Part shown: positions 25,301-33,964 of the stretch, piece by piece | How positions within the stretch are numbered: the first letter of the stretch is position 1 | Layout of the letters: each line of letters begins with the position of its first letter | Source of the DNA: Acanthopleura granulata | Lineage: Eukaryota > Mollusca > Polyplacophora > Chitonida > Chitonidae | Reading direction: 5' to 3' | DNA: 64,000 nucleotides | Assembly (NCBI GenBank): GCA_016165875.1 | Contig: JABBOT010000080.1 | Location: 4,061,205-4,125,204, forward strand | Position numbers and translations under genes: made by a program | The notes under the pieces: model-generated | Told to the model about the DNA's origin: nothing | The model's database searches: none | Seen by the model: the letters and a program-made list of their open reading frames with translations, nothing else

Positions 25301-28300
25301 ATATTAAGGGTACATCTGGCCTCAGACCCTTACCATGTTGACTTCTAGAATTCTGACAGCAGCAAACGTCTGTAGGCCAAAAAGCATTGATGCCTACCTT
25401 GTCTAAACTTTGATAAAATATCCAGAAAAATTTAGACGTACAAGTAGATTGACTGTCAAAATCAGGAGACCTTTTCATTCCAGCAGCTGTGATGTGTATA
25501 TGTCAGGCAATGCCAAAGGGACATAACTCTGAGCATCATCAAAGGCTTGCCACAGTGAATGACACAACTTATTGTTAAGTGGGCTTTCATCAATAAACTC
25601 GTACATCATACCTGTCTAAACTTCCTTTATTTTCAAAAACAAACCTGCACTGGAACAACAGAAGTGTCAAGTTCCCGGCAGAGAAAGACTTTAAATCATA
25701 AAATTGACAGTTATATTTGTTTCTCTGAGAAAGCAGAAATACTGTGGACTTGGACTTGATTCCATCTCAGAAGCACCTTCTCATGTGTCCTCTAAAGTAC
25801 CTGAAAGTGAAGAACACTGTGTGGAATGGGATTCTCCAGTGATATCCAAAGGGAAGCAAATCTGGTCACTCATAAAGCAGCAGAGCCCTCTATCTACTGG
25901 AATAACATTGCCAGCCCATTATTCACAGTGACTTGTGAATCCTAGGTATGGTTATTTTTAAGTAGATGGAGGGCACTGCTGTTTTATCAGTTGCCTCCCT
26001 TTGAACCAGGGAAATCAGTTGTGTCTTTGATGTTGAAATTTGACTTGGTTTTTTCTCCACCTGTAGTTATCCCCGTAGTTTTAATGTAGAACTACTAGGG
26101 GCGCATTGCTGCTTGTCTTTACTACATTTAGTTTCGCGTGATTTTTGGATGCATTTATTCAATACAAGTGCACCCTCTTTGGGATTTTTTTTTTAACTGT
26201 TTAGTATGTACATGCTCATGAAATTATAGGATATTAGTTATGGCTACAAGACTTATTATTTATTGCACTAGACGAGGATGATAATTCATGTGGTGAGTAG
26301 CTAGTGGTGCATTTCTGCCTTTATACATTTATGTGTGTAAATCTAATGCTTCTCATCACTGGACTCTGTAACATCCTTAGAGTCTCCATGCCTTTGCTTA
26401 TTTCCTCATCTCTAGTTGAATTAGTTCATTACGTTGATGCCGAGTGAAACTTAAAGCTTAATTTTGCAGGTACCGTGTAAATTCTAAAGCATTCTCATTA
26501 CTGATTGACTCATCCTACACCTCTTTCTGTATGACATTGAATTGTCTGCTTTTACTTGGAGTCTATGCTGAATTTTGCAAAGTTCATAGCTACAACTTAT
26601 ATTACCGCAATTTATTTGCCAGACCTGTCGCGCTCATGTCTCGCTATGCATTTACAGCAGAAATTCACTTGTGTGTGTTTTTCACACAATTCTTGTTTTC
26701 AGTATTTCTCAGAACAGTTGAACCCAAAAGTTTCATTTTGACATTTTCTGCATGATAGCAAGAAATGAAGTTTAAGGGAAATATTTCTGTTGTGCGATAG
26801 TTAACTTATGTGACAGGCCAGTTACTGGCTGGTGTACATGTTTGATTACAAGTTGACATGCAGGTGAGTAAGAGGGAACAACTCTTTTTCTTTACTTTTG
26901 TTGTTATAGATTATGATTGTTTGCACACTCATTCTTTACCTCCAGACAAATTTAAAGAGCCATTAAATAAGGCTGAGCCTGCCGCAGCCACTTCAAGTGC
27001 TCCCAGTGGGATAGTGTACGATTCTAGCACGCTAAGGTTAAGTGTGAAGGGCAAAATTAAGAAACTTGGACTTGAGAAAAACATAGTGGAGGATGAAGGG
27101 GAGAAAGGGAAAGCCCCTGTAGAGCCCTCCCAGCGGGCCAGTTCAGAGCCCAGAGAGGGCAACCCAACCACCAATGACAAAGCAGCTGGTATGTATCCAA
27201 GGGTAACGAGTACACTGCACAAAATGGCATGCTGCATTACTGTTGGATGAATTTTCCCAGTACACTATATTGCACTGGGGAATTCTTATTGGGCATTTCA
27301 TAAAATTCATCTGAAAGGACTGTGAGTAAGTCTTTCGATGAAATCATGTTTGAGATTTATTTGTTCACAAGAAAAACCAAAAACGTGACAAATATTTGTA
27401 GCATAATGCAAATAAATAAATACGTACACCAAAAAGTTAGAACTCACATGACATGCAACTTGTTAGTTTTTTCGGAATATCTATGCTATTGCATCAGGAA
27501 AACTTGTAATACTGTTACATCTTCATGGTTTTGAATGCTTAACTCTTCCACTAAGTACAAAAAAATTGTCAGTTGTTTAAGTCCACTTGAAATTTTCAGT
27601 AATTTTGACCTATTTGAGACAAAAATGATTTCATTAATGAAAGCTACTCTCAGACTTCCTGTATCCAGATTTTATGGAATTTTGCCCAGGCTCCCAGTCC
27701 TGTAATACCTGTCAGTATAGGGATTAGCCACTTACTCTAACCCAGGACTGAGCATGACTCTGGTGATCTTTGGTGTTCTGACGGGCTCTCCACAACAGTA
27801 CATACTCTCTAACCGTGTTGTGCAGGTGCGAAGTTTTTACCTTCTCCTGATTGGTACAACCAATCACAGGTGTCAATAAAAAATTGATTTGTACCTGTTT
27901 ATAGCAGACGGCTGTGTATGGTGTATGTCACTGTATAACACAAAGTTGTAGATAATCTAATGTACACTGTATTAATTTTATGTTTAAAGATGTAAAGAAT
28001 CGGATGACTATAAATCTGTGAGATTACCAGTTAAAGTAATGCCTAGTCACACTTGAGCGGATAGCAAATTTAAACTGTAGTACGTAAAGTTCAGCTTTGG
28101 CCAGGATTACCTGATTTTACATTTCAGCAACTAGGCAACCATTATGTGTTCCCATAAATGGAAAGAATGTACAGCTAACTCAACGGCACTAAGCAATCTT
28201 TCTCCAAGACCCCCAGAATTGCAAGCAAACAAGTGAACATTGAAAGCCATCCTGCTTCAGTCGTTTAGGATTTTTGACTAATGAAATGAAATGTTGTACA

Positions 28301-30746
28301 TGCATGGCTTGTTACAGCTTGGTGACAAATTGCTTGCAGGTATATGAACAGACTGATCAGCTGGCAGCCATATTAACTTTTTTGCCATCAACAATAAAAC
28401 CAGGCCCACAGAAAGAACAATTTGAGTCAGTGGAAGGGGATAATCACTTTGTAAAAAGTTTAAGAATTTCAAAGTGTTGAGTAAAATATATTGACGTGAA
28501 AATATACCAATACAGAAGTCTGCCAGCAACCTGCAGATGGTCGTGGGTTTCCTCCGGGCACTGCCAGGTTTCTTCCCACCATAATGCTCCGTCGTAACAG
28601 TGAAATATTCTCGAGTGCAGCATAAAACACCAGTCGAAAAAATAAACAATAAACAAAATTTTCCCAGGTAAACACTGTTTGAATTTTGTTCAGGAGGTCG
28701 ATATATGTATTCTCCTGCTGCTCAAAGTTACACATGAGATATACATGTTTATTACTTATACATCAGTGAAATCCCAGTATTTTCTTCACTGATAAAAGCA
28801 TTGTTTTCACTGCAGTGAAATATCACATTTTGATATTTCACACCCAGACATTTTATTTTATAAAGTTGCAATCTGATCTCAGCGGAAAGACGTTACAGTG
28901 CAAGATATAGTCAACTGCCACATTCTCACGTCATGCAAGAAGACACAATGTCATATAGCACGCCATGTACACGACGTCACGCTCTAGGCATGTCTGGAGA
29001 AAACGCTTTAAAGTACACAAAATCATGATACTGTTAGGGTATAAATAATAAATAGAATGTTGCTCATTGAAGCTCATTATGCAATATCCTCTCTCTCTCT
29101 ATATATATGAGCAATCTGCCTTTAGCCAGTACTAATAAGTAACAATACATTTATATATACAGAGGCATGTAATGCTTGAACTAATTTATATACAGTTACT
29201 AGTGTAGAGTTAACGATTGCATCTTGATTCTTTGTGTGCAGCAAAACGAGTATGGTACCGAATAGTTTCCCACGAGGTACTGGTAGATTTTCTTTCTGCC
29301 ATAGGTGGTGATGTGGAGAAATGGGACTATTCACTTTCTAAGTTTTTGTTGAGGAAATTCAAACCTGTTCGGTGCTGTAGTTTGATGCAGCCGCGCACTT
29401 TGACGCTGCATGCAGCTGCACACTTCGACGCTGCATGCAGTAGAACACCGACTGTCTCTGAATTGTTATGATACCTGTATACTCCACTTATGGGATCTGT
29501 TTTACAAAGAGGGCGTAACGTTTCGTCTTACGTAACTACCATGATGACATATCCTCAGAGTATTGGCAGTCATGACGGTTACATTATGACATAACTTCCT
29601 GTAATTCTCCAACCTTTTCGCATGTTTTCAAGGTGTTTATTCAAGCATATTCTGAAGGCATTATTCTGTATTGACTGATAAAAGTAGACTTTCTGTGAAG
29701 CCCAGAAACTGGCAAATCCAGCCAATGTAGATTTGTCTCCAGAATCAAATTAAAAATGTGCATAAATTGCGCTGAAGTTGCTCTTTTATATGCGAAAAGG
29801 TTGAGGGATTAGGGTACATCCTGTTTGTAAATCATTCACTTGAGTACTCGACTGGTATCTCATCATGTGGTATTGTCTAGACGACCTTACACGTCTAAAC
29901 TGCCTTCAACACTACAAACTTGTAGGTGTGCAATTCTGTGTGTGGGCGTTTCTGTTCAGTACCATGTGGTTGCTGTCCCCACTCTGGGCAGCACTAGGTT
30001 TGCTGTATGGTGCTTCATCTGTAACATACCTAGCGGCTTTAGCAGACTAACTGATACTATAACACAAATCAGAATGCCTGTGGAAAGACTAACTGTTTAC
30101 AGCACTAACTTGGGTGGTCAGCAGCTGTCAAATACCGAATGATGGACTGAACTTAGAGCTAGTTGGCATTGAAGTGAAAGAATCACTTTATTGGTGACAA
30201 AAAGCCTGTTGTACCTGAAAATTCTGTGGTTTTTGCTTTTGTTGCATCTAAGATAATTTAAGACACTTTTTGGTAATGGTTTTATTTTTTCTTTCGGCAA
30301 TGATCTTGTTAATTAAGAATTAAATTGAAATGTTGACGTGTGCATGTTTGATAAAAAAGGTGCTTATGAAAGGTGTTGCCTTCTCAGACATAGTACACCT
30401 GTGAAATAAAGAACAGATGGTAACTTAATTTGGAAGATTTTGAGATGTTTGTCTTATATCACCTTGGGATGTGAAACTGTCTCCCAGCCACGTACTTATT
30501 GTGTTCTCCTTATTTCTTTCAGATGCACGCCCAGGGTCCATGTGTGCTGGTGACTCATCCGTCACCCTTCCATCGAGCAATGGTGTGAAGGATTCCCCTG
30601 TGCCTGACCAATCAGACGGTCCGGAATCGGCAGACAAAAGTGGCGCCGTGAAAGAATCAGACAATGAGGGAAATGCTTCAGGATCATCTCGAGGTTCAAT
30701 AAAGAGAGCCAGCTTAGCTACCGAGGAGGATGTCATATACATTTGA
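1..30746 (+). CDS. CARMIL: CARMIL, capping protein regulator and myosin-I linker (5' end outside window)
   Basis: Large cytosolic scaffold that binds actin capping protein through its C-terminal half, weakens capping and links it to membrane and myosin I at the leading edge. 27 exons were joined by GT...AG introns; every phase agrees and they give 1369 codons plus TGA at 30744-30746. Order: LRRs (exons 1-9), helical dimerisation region (10-15), linker (16-19), CPI motif (20), basic membrane patch (21-22), CARMIL-specific motif (23), proline-rich tail (24-27). Several stretches match vertebrate CARMIL1 as I remember it, for example [14 protein letters not shown] and [10 protein letters not shown]. 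Vertebrate CARMIL1 is about 1370 residues in full, so this protein, whose start is missing, is longer, mostly because of the tail. The N-terminal PH-like domain and first LRRs lie upstream. Vertebrates have three paralogues; I cannot assign this gene to one. Confidence 0.95.
736..993 (-). mobile_element. tRNA-derived SINE, nearly full length
   Basis: On the minus strand it reads head (GTGGCTCAGTCAGTTAGCGA, A-box), B-box region, conserved middle (GGAAGGTCTGCCAGCAACCT), ATAAGTGAAATATTCCTGAG-type 3' end and an AAATA tail. Short duplicated flank ATACTTA on both sides. The B-box has lost part of the GTTCAAGTCC core. Confidence 0.85.
1151..1389 (+). repeat. 40-bp minisatellite, 6 copies (CARMIL intron 1)
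   Basis: Unit begins TCAGCACGTATCCTAGATGA and repeats at 1151, 1191, 1231, 1271, 1311 and 1351 with one to three differences per copy. The last copy has a 1-base insertion. It ends only 27 bases before the first acceptor of exon 2, so it occupies the usual branch-point region. Confidence 0.9.
2485..2727 (+). mobile_element. SINE copy, degraded head
   Basis: The middle and tail match the family (TACGTGGGAAGGTCCGCCAG, ATAAGTGAAACATTCTTGAG, AATCAAATAAATAA). The tRNA-like head is diverged and the B-box is missing. Confidence 0.8.
4804..5400 (+). repeat. Degenerate ~100-bp tandem repeat split by a SINE
   Basis: The motif GAACACCTGAATTACTCGCAG followed by GTAACATGCCAACTGATCAC recurs about 100 bases later (4944-4985). 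Shorter pieces (GAGCACCTGAATTTATTAGC, GAGCACATGAATTTGTTACA) lie on both sides of the SINE at 5049-5323. The array starts just after the donor of CARMIL exon 6. Confidence 0.6.
5049..5323 (-). mobile_element. tRNA-derived SINE, full length
   Basis: Complete on the minus strand: GGGTCTCCGTGGCTCAGTCA head, B-box GTGAGTTCAAGTCCAGCTCA, middle, 3' end and (AAAT)n tail. Flanked by CCAAATGA on both sides (about 5046 and 5331), a likely target-site duplication. Confidence 0.9.
5528..5765 (+). mobile_element. Diverged SINE of a second family
   Basis: Has a B-box-like GGTTTAAATCCAG and a body (AAGTCAGGGGGTTTATCAGA, then GGTGCGGTGGTTTCCCTTAG) that resembles the element at 10740-10980 but not the main SINE family. 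No clear tail or target-site duplication. Confidence 0.45.
6864..7055 (-). mobile_element. SINE copy lacking most of its head
   Basis: AAATATATTTATTTGATTG on the + strand is the tail end; the body matches the family (CATACTCAAGAATATTTCAC, CCAGCATTAAAGTGGGAG). The sequence stops near the B-box. Confidence 0.8.
7317..8413 (+). repeat. 49-bp minisatellite, about 22 copies, starting inside CARMIL exon 9
   Basis: Unit GGTTGTAACTTGTTAGCAGG plus ACTAATACCTGGCTGCCATA plus CACCAGGCA. Copies alternate between a few variants (ATACC or ACACC; GGCAGGTTG or GGCAGGGTG). The last bases of exon 9 (GCCATACAGCAG) are themselves a copy of the unit end GCCATACACCAG, so the array begins across the exon-intron junction. 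GTGGGT follows the exon, the second unit (7378) and the array end (8407). Confidence 0.95.
8650..13206 (+). CDS. CARMIL: CARMIL exons 10-16: helical dimerisation region
   Basis: Exons: 8650-8748, 9228-9356, 10100-10216, 10635-10697, 11876-11985, 12352-12439, 13084-13206. Visible residues 365-607. The region begins after the last LRR with the conserved [19 protein letters not shown] stretch and continues with amphipathic helices such as [13 protein letters not shown] and ISDS-like segments ([19 protein letters not shown]). In CARMIL1 this part forms the antiparallel helical dimer that holds two LRR domains together; that role is inferred from family knowledge. Exons 10-13 are all phase 0 and multiples of three (99, 129, 117 and 63 bases), so skipping any of them would keep the frame. 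The donor of exon 14 (GTTTGT) is the weakest in the gene. Confidence 0.92.
8731..8918 (+). repeat. 34-bp minisatellite built on the CARMIL exon 10 donor
   Basis: Unit ATCAGCTTCACTCAGCAG followed by GTGAGTTAGTGGTTGG. The first copy is the true exon end ATCAGCTCCACTCAACAG plus donor. Donor-like GTGAGT occurs at 8749 (true), 8783 and 8851, GTGAAT at 8885. At 8817 and 8919 the GT is changed to AT. Confidence 0.95.
9471..9842 (+). repeat. 48/42-bp minisatellite with 186-bp higher-order period (CARMIL intron 11)
   Basis: Units start GTTTCGGATAAGTTCACTCA at 9473, 9521, 9569, 9611, 9659, 9707, 9755 and 9797. The spacing 48-42-48-48 recurs every 186 bases, so a four-unit block was duplicated. Both strands are open through it (repeated [13 protein letters not shown] or SELIRN), which is a by-product of unit lengths divisible by three. 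Confidence 0.9.
10720..10990 (+). mobile_element. Probable SINE of the second family (CARMIL intron 13)
   Basis: Perfect Pol III B-box core GGTTCAAATCC at about 10795, followed by a body (CAGTCAGGGGATTTGTCAGG, AATGGGTGTGGGCCTGC) similar to the copy at 5528-5765. No tail found. Confidence 0.45.
11150..11413 (+). mobile_element. tRNA-derived SINE, nearly full length
   Basis: Head with GAGGAGGTTAGCACTACTAG, B-box region GCGAATTCAAGTCCCGCTCA, middle CAGCAACCTGCGGATGGTCA, 3' end and AATTAAATAAACGAATAA tail. Confidence 0.85.
14053..18240 (+). CDS. CARMIL: CARMIL exons 17-19: acidic/serine-rich linker
   Basis: Exons: 14053-14125, 15606-15800, 18205-18240. Visible residues 608-708. Exon 17 holds the basic stretch [16 protein letters not shown], equivalent to the PKSKRKSIHSRMLRPVS segment of CARMIL1. 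Exon 18 is acidic and hydrophilic ([30 protein letters not shown]). Exon 19 is a 36-base mini-exon ([11 protein letters not shown]) with flanking AG and GTAGGT sites. Phases (1, 1, 1) agree with the exons on both sides. The mini-exon is the least certain of the three, but dropping it also keeps the frame, so it may be a cassette exon. Confidence 0.85.
14785..15054 (+). mobile_element. tRNA-derived SINE, full length
   Basis: Best-preserved + strand copy: GGCTCAGTTGGTTAGCGCGC (A-box), GTGAGTTCAAGTCCAGCTCA (B-box), CAGCAACCGCCGGATGGTTG, AACTGAAATATTCTTGAGTA, AATCAAATAAAGAAATAAAA tail. It can serve as a local reference for the family. Confidence 0.92.
16901..17250 (+). mobile_element. 5'-truncated SINE with internal tandem expansion
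   Basis: Starts at TACGTGGGAAGGTCTGCCAG with no tRNA head. The segment GGAAGGTCTGCCAGTAACCT plus GCGGCTGGTC is then present seven times (16911, 16944, 16978, 17011, 17045, 17078, 17111), spaced 33/34/33/34/33/33. A normal SINE 3' end follows (GGTTTCCTCCAAGCATAATG, GTGAAATATTCTCGAGTACG, AGTCAAATAAATGAAATAAA). Confidence 0.92.
18301..18536 (+). repeat. 59-bp minisatellite, 4 nearly identical copies (CARMIL intron 19)
   Basis: Unit GTCTGGTTTGACATTCCTCA plus GAGTCAGTGTAAACACAACC plus CAAGTGGTGATCAGTTCAT at 18301, 18360, 18419 and 18478. I see no differences between copies, which points to recent or homogenised duplication. Confidence 0.95.
19399..22473 (+). CDS. CARMIL: CARMIL exons 20-23: capping-protein-binding region
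   Basis: Exons: 19399-19672, 20602-20673, 21623-21855, 22346-22473. Visible residues 709-944. Exon 20 carries the CPI motif [12 protein letters not shown] (from 19458), which wraps around capping protein. Exons 21-22 hold a lysine-rich stretch followed by [20 protein letters not shown], a basic/aromatic patch at the place of the CARMIL1 membrane-binding segment (SSGFLNLIKSRSKSER). Exon 23 contains [16 protein letters not shown], equivalent to the CARMIL-specific interaction motif (VMGSGLLAEMKAKQEKR). All three elements are in the vertebrate order. Exon 21 uses a GTGCGT donor. Exon 23 can end at 22467 or 22473, both in frame. Confidence 0.92.
20066..20191 (-). mobile_element. SINE 3' half
   Basis: (TTTA)n on the + strand, then TGATTAGTGTTTTACGCTGC, CACTTATACAACTGCGGCCA and GAAACCCACGACC; it breaks off before the middle and head. 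Confidence 0.8.
21030..21135 (+). mobile_element. SINE-like fragment (second family)
   Basis: GTCAGTGGTTTTCCCCTGAG and GACCACCATTGTAAAAGCTG followed by AATACTTTTTTGGTGTGGCA resemble a SINE 3' body, without a proper tail. Confidence 0.35.
21395..21545 (+). mobile_element. Degraded SINE 3' end
   Basis: ATTGAAACATTCTTGGGCAC and ACAATCAAATAAATAAATCC are the family 3' end and tail; the body is badly diverged. Confidence 0.6.
22645..30746 (+). CDS. CARMIL: CARMIL exons 24-27: proline-rich tail and C-terminus
   Basis: Exons: 22645-23332, 24855-24977, 26946-27188, 30523-30746. Visible residues 945-1369. Exon 24 (688 bases, the largest) encodes a disordered tail full of PK pairs ([29 protein letters not shown]) and ends in KPRTRPPLP, a class I SH3 ligand (RxxPxxP). 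Exon 25 continues with [18 protein letters not shown]. Exon 26 is less proline-rich ([22 protein letters not shown]). Exon 27 is serine/acidic and ends [13 protein letters not shown], close to the EKEFIFV end of CARMIL1. In the family, the tail binds SH3 domains, including that of class I myosins. Phases 1, 1, 1 agree. Confidence 0.9.
24535..24792 (+). mobile_element. tRNA-derived SINE, diverged full-length copy
   Basis: Head TCCGTAGCCAAGTGGTTAGC with A-box, altered B-box region, middle CAGCAGCCTGCGTGTGGTCA, 3' end AAAATATTCTCGAGTGTGAA and AAATAAATAAAT tail; it lies about 60 bases before CARMIL exon 25. Confidence 0.82.
25661..25928 (+). other. Possible unused or alternative CARMIL exon(s)
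   Basis: After CTGGAACAACAG at 25660 an open stretch in the correct phase (A|AA) runs [20 protein letters not shown] to a stop at 25757-25759. Overlapping it in the next frame is an open, serine/glutamate-rich stretch ending PAHYSQ-stop at 25931. Neither resembles the vertebrate tail, and exon 25 joins exon 26 directly in phase without them. Confidence 0.2.
28513..28655 (+). mobile_element. SINE 3' half
   Basis: Starts GTCTGCCAGCAACCTGCAGA, then GGTTTCCTCCGGGCACTGCC, ACAGTGAAATATTCTCGAGT and an irregular AAAATAAACAATAAAC tail. Confidence 0.85.
28656..28737 (+). repeat. Dispersed repeat following the SINE (copy 1)
   Basis: TTTTCCCAGGTAAACACTGT, TTGAATTTTGTTCAGGAGG and TCTCCTGCTGCTCAAAGTTA are also found at 36370-36464, likewise directly after a SINE tail. 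See the second copy. Confidence 0.75.
29230..29471 (+). other. Possible alternative CARMIL terminal exon
   Basis: Acceptor-like TTGATTCTTTGTGTGCAG at 29223-29240 is followed, in the phase that fits exon 26 (G|CA AAA), by an open frame reading [20 protein letters not shown] and on to TGA at 29469. I recognise no family, and the canonical splice to exon 27 matches the vertebrate C-terminus better. Confidence 0.2.
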
Positions 30747-31484
30747 GTGTCTTGTTCTTTAAAATGTTCACAATACGTCACGAAAAGTGCAATCTTAATA
30801 TATGTACAGTGTTCAGGTGACATGTTGTTAATAGAACAGGAAATCATCAACACTCCACATCGGTCATCTTGAAGAACATTCTGAGGACTTTGTCAAAATC
30901 TATGGAAGTTACTTCTCCTTTCTTCTGTTTCACTGTATATACATATATTTTACATGATTTAATGATTGTCACGTAATTTTCTTTTTTCATTTTTTTGCCG
31001 TTGTTAATTCTGATGTGTTTTGGATAGATTTTTTATGTGTTTGTGTCATATATCAGCGTAGATCAAAGGTTGCTAATCCTGGCCTCTTGTGTTAATGTTC
31101 TCTGTTGGATTAGAGAGCTGTTGTTGTTGCTCTGTTTGTTTACATTGTCATAGCTCAGTCAGTAGGTATAGATGATTTTGTGCTTGAAAATTAAGCTGAA
31201 TTAGATTCATTTGAACCTTAAGTTCTTGGCTTCTGTCTGCAAACTTTACTCTGGCAACAAGTAAAATCTGCCTTCCTGTTAGAGAGAAATAGTTCTTTAA
31301 AACTAGCAATGAAGAGGGTTGCTTTTGCTAAGTGTTTCTTAAACTAACTGTCCAAACCTTGACAAACATGTACTCGTATATACAGTCTGTGTAGTTTTTT
31401 TTGCACAATAACTCACCTGCAAATGGATTGCGTTTGTAGAAACTAGTGTTAAGTTTGTATGAAAATGAAGTGGCATACAACTTG

Positions 31485-31550
31485 ATTAAGATATGAACGA
31501 TTATGATGTCTTATACATTAAGATATGAACGATTATGATGTCTTATACAT
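31485..31550 (+). repeat. 32-bp direct duplication in CARMIL 3' UTR
   Basis: ATTAAGATATGAACGATTAT plus GATGTCTTATAC occurs twice in a row with no differences seen. Confidence 0.9.
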
Positions 31551-32149
31551 TTCAGATGAATGTGTTACTTAAAAAAGAAAGCAGATTTCTTTCAACTGTT
31601 GTCTGTTTAGCTTTATTCTTAGTCTCCACGATATGGCTGAGATTGGTTAATGTTCCAGCATGACCTCTGACATCCTGCTTTGCATAATATATGTATATTG
31701 TTATTTCTGTCTGAATCAAAGCCATGTTGCACTCATTTTCCAGACTATTTTTGTGATCTGTTGACTCCACTGTGCCTCAATCATTCATCAGTTGTCTCTC
31801 ATTATCTATCATACATATACTTGCCTTCGTCAGCGTGTGTAAATATGTACATTGCATCTTCTATGGCAAATTGGTGATATTTCCGCCTTAAGTTGGATGT
31901 GGGTAAGTTTGGCATATTCCTTGTTTTGTTTGGAGTACCACACAAGGGTTACACTGTCAGTAGTGTGTGGCACACAAGCCACATCCCTCAGCTTGTTTAG
32001 CCTAGCTCAGGATGAGTCGATCTACTAATCAAGATTGGTAAAGAAATTGTATATTATCCAGTTATTAGTTTACAAAGTAGATTTCTTATGTGGAGTAACA
32101 GATGTCACAAGGGTTACAAAAAAACCCAGAAAAATATTGACATTTGAAG

Positions 32150-32330
32150 TTTAACATTTTCTCAATTGTTACAAACATAGCACATTGTTTAACAATTTCT
32201 CAATTGTTACAAACATAGCATTGTTTAACAATTTCTCAATTGTTACAAACTTAGCATTGTTTAACAATTTCTCAATTGTTACAAACATAGCATTGTTTAA
32301 CAATTTCTCAATTGTTACAAACTTAGCACA
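32150..32330 (+). repeat. 36-bp AT-rich minisatellite, about 5 copies (CARMIL 3' UTR)
   Basis: Unit ATTGTTTAACAATTTCTCAA plus TTGTTACAAACATAGC. Each unit contains the near-palindromes TTGTTTAACAA and CAATTG, so transcripts could fold within and between units. One copy has an extra AC. Confidence 0.9.
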
Positions 32331-33958
32331 TACAAACACATGAGCAGTCCAGTATAGATAACCTTGGCTTTTATGATTGCATTTTGTGTAACTGAATTGT
32401 TTAAATTTAAATTAACATTCAGAAGAACTGATCTTGTATGATTTACTCTGTTGAAGTGAATACTTCATAGCCACATATTCTCAGAACAGAGCTTGCTAAT
32501 TGTGAGAGGCTCACAAGTTAGACAACGCAGTTCACTGTCCAAACTCAGGAACTTTGGATGGGGAAGTTAATTATTACATACAAGAAGGTTTAACGATTCA
32601 GATAGTCTGCGACGCTAACGTAACTGTGCTGAACATCAGTGTGCATGTTTGCAGGAGTTGGTTTATTTCCTTTTATTTAGATACCAAAGTGATGAGCTTT
32701 CATCTTCATAATGGGAAAGCCTAACAGCTCAGGATGGTATTAGGCTGAGGTTCAGAATTGGCTGAACCCACAGTTTGCAGTGTGTCAGACAGTAGTGGGT
32801 TTAAATTTTGCACAAAGTAGGCATTTATTTAATTCATCTTATGAACAAATTCATTTTGTTTATACTCTCCCATGTCACTTTGTTTGTTTGATAAAAAGCC
32901 AAAGCTTCAATACACATTAGAAAGTGCATGGAATTTAACCATGGGATAAACAAGTGGTGTTGATTAGACATGTAGCTTCAATCACTCACTCACATCAGCT
33001 AAGTTACTCCTAAACTTACAGCTCTGTGAAACTGTCTGTAATTGTATTACTCTGCATCTTTTCCCCTCACTAAAACATTTGCAGTATTGGTATCATGCTA
33101 ACCAAACAGTTAAGACAGACAGTATTGAGAGTGCAATTTTATAAACAGTTAGAAGGCAGGCTAGATTCAGTATAATAGGCCAAGGTAACTGGTTAGCCGC
33201 ACAGGTTTTACTGATGACTTTTATTAATACTGTGCGTAGTGTATTAATAAGTTTCTATTCATAACTTTATGTTAAATCTCTACCGGCTTTTTGATCTATG
33301 TTTAAGTGTCAGATGTCAGTCTGTTTTTAATTACTGACATTGTTTTCCGAATTGTGATCCAGCTGAAACATAAGGTGATTCAGAATTTCTAATTAAAGTA
33401 TATTTTTCTAGCATATAAATGTGTATGTATACTTAGCTGTATAAATTTTTTGATTCAGCGTGTTGTTTTTAAGCTCTTTTGTTTTTTGTTTTGTTGGTAT
33501 GACTTTACAAGGGACAGGGACCCACATTACAAACATGTCATGTACTCTCAGTATCAGACATTATGATGGTTACTATGTTTCATACTTATAAATGAAGAAT
33601 TGTTTGTTCATGTACATGAGGTTTTATTTGTTTTTAGCTGGAGGCTTCGGATGCTGTGTTCAATATATATATATATGTGGTTAAATTTTTTGATGTGTAC
33701 AATTGTTTTCCTACTTTTGTGGATTTTTTTTTTTGTAAGCTGTGTTGCAGGCAGTTTTGCTTGGAGCTTTGTACTTCTATGTTTTTAAACAAGCCAAGGT
33801 CTTGATGGCAAAAATTGTACAGATTTGTAAAGACATTTTGAAATTGTTTTTTTCATGGTTATTTTAGTTGAATGGTAATTAGTAGATTTCATAAAGCAAT
33901 TTTCAACATTCAGAAATACTAAGCCTTTAATTTGCCTTATAAAGCTGAATACCTGTTG

Positions 33959-33964
33959 AATAAA
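33959..33964 (+). terminator. Candidate polyadenylation signal of CARMIL
   Basis: AATAAA in the context GTTGAATAAAATTGTAC, followed within about 35 bases by a T-rich, then GT-containing stretch (CGTTTTTTCTTGTGGG), as expected of a cleavage region. Confidence 0.5.
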
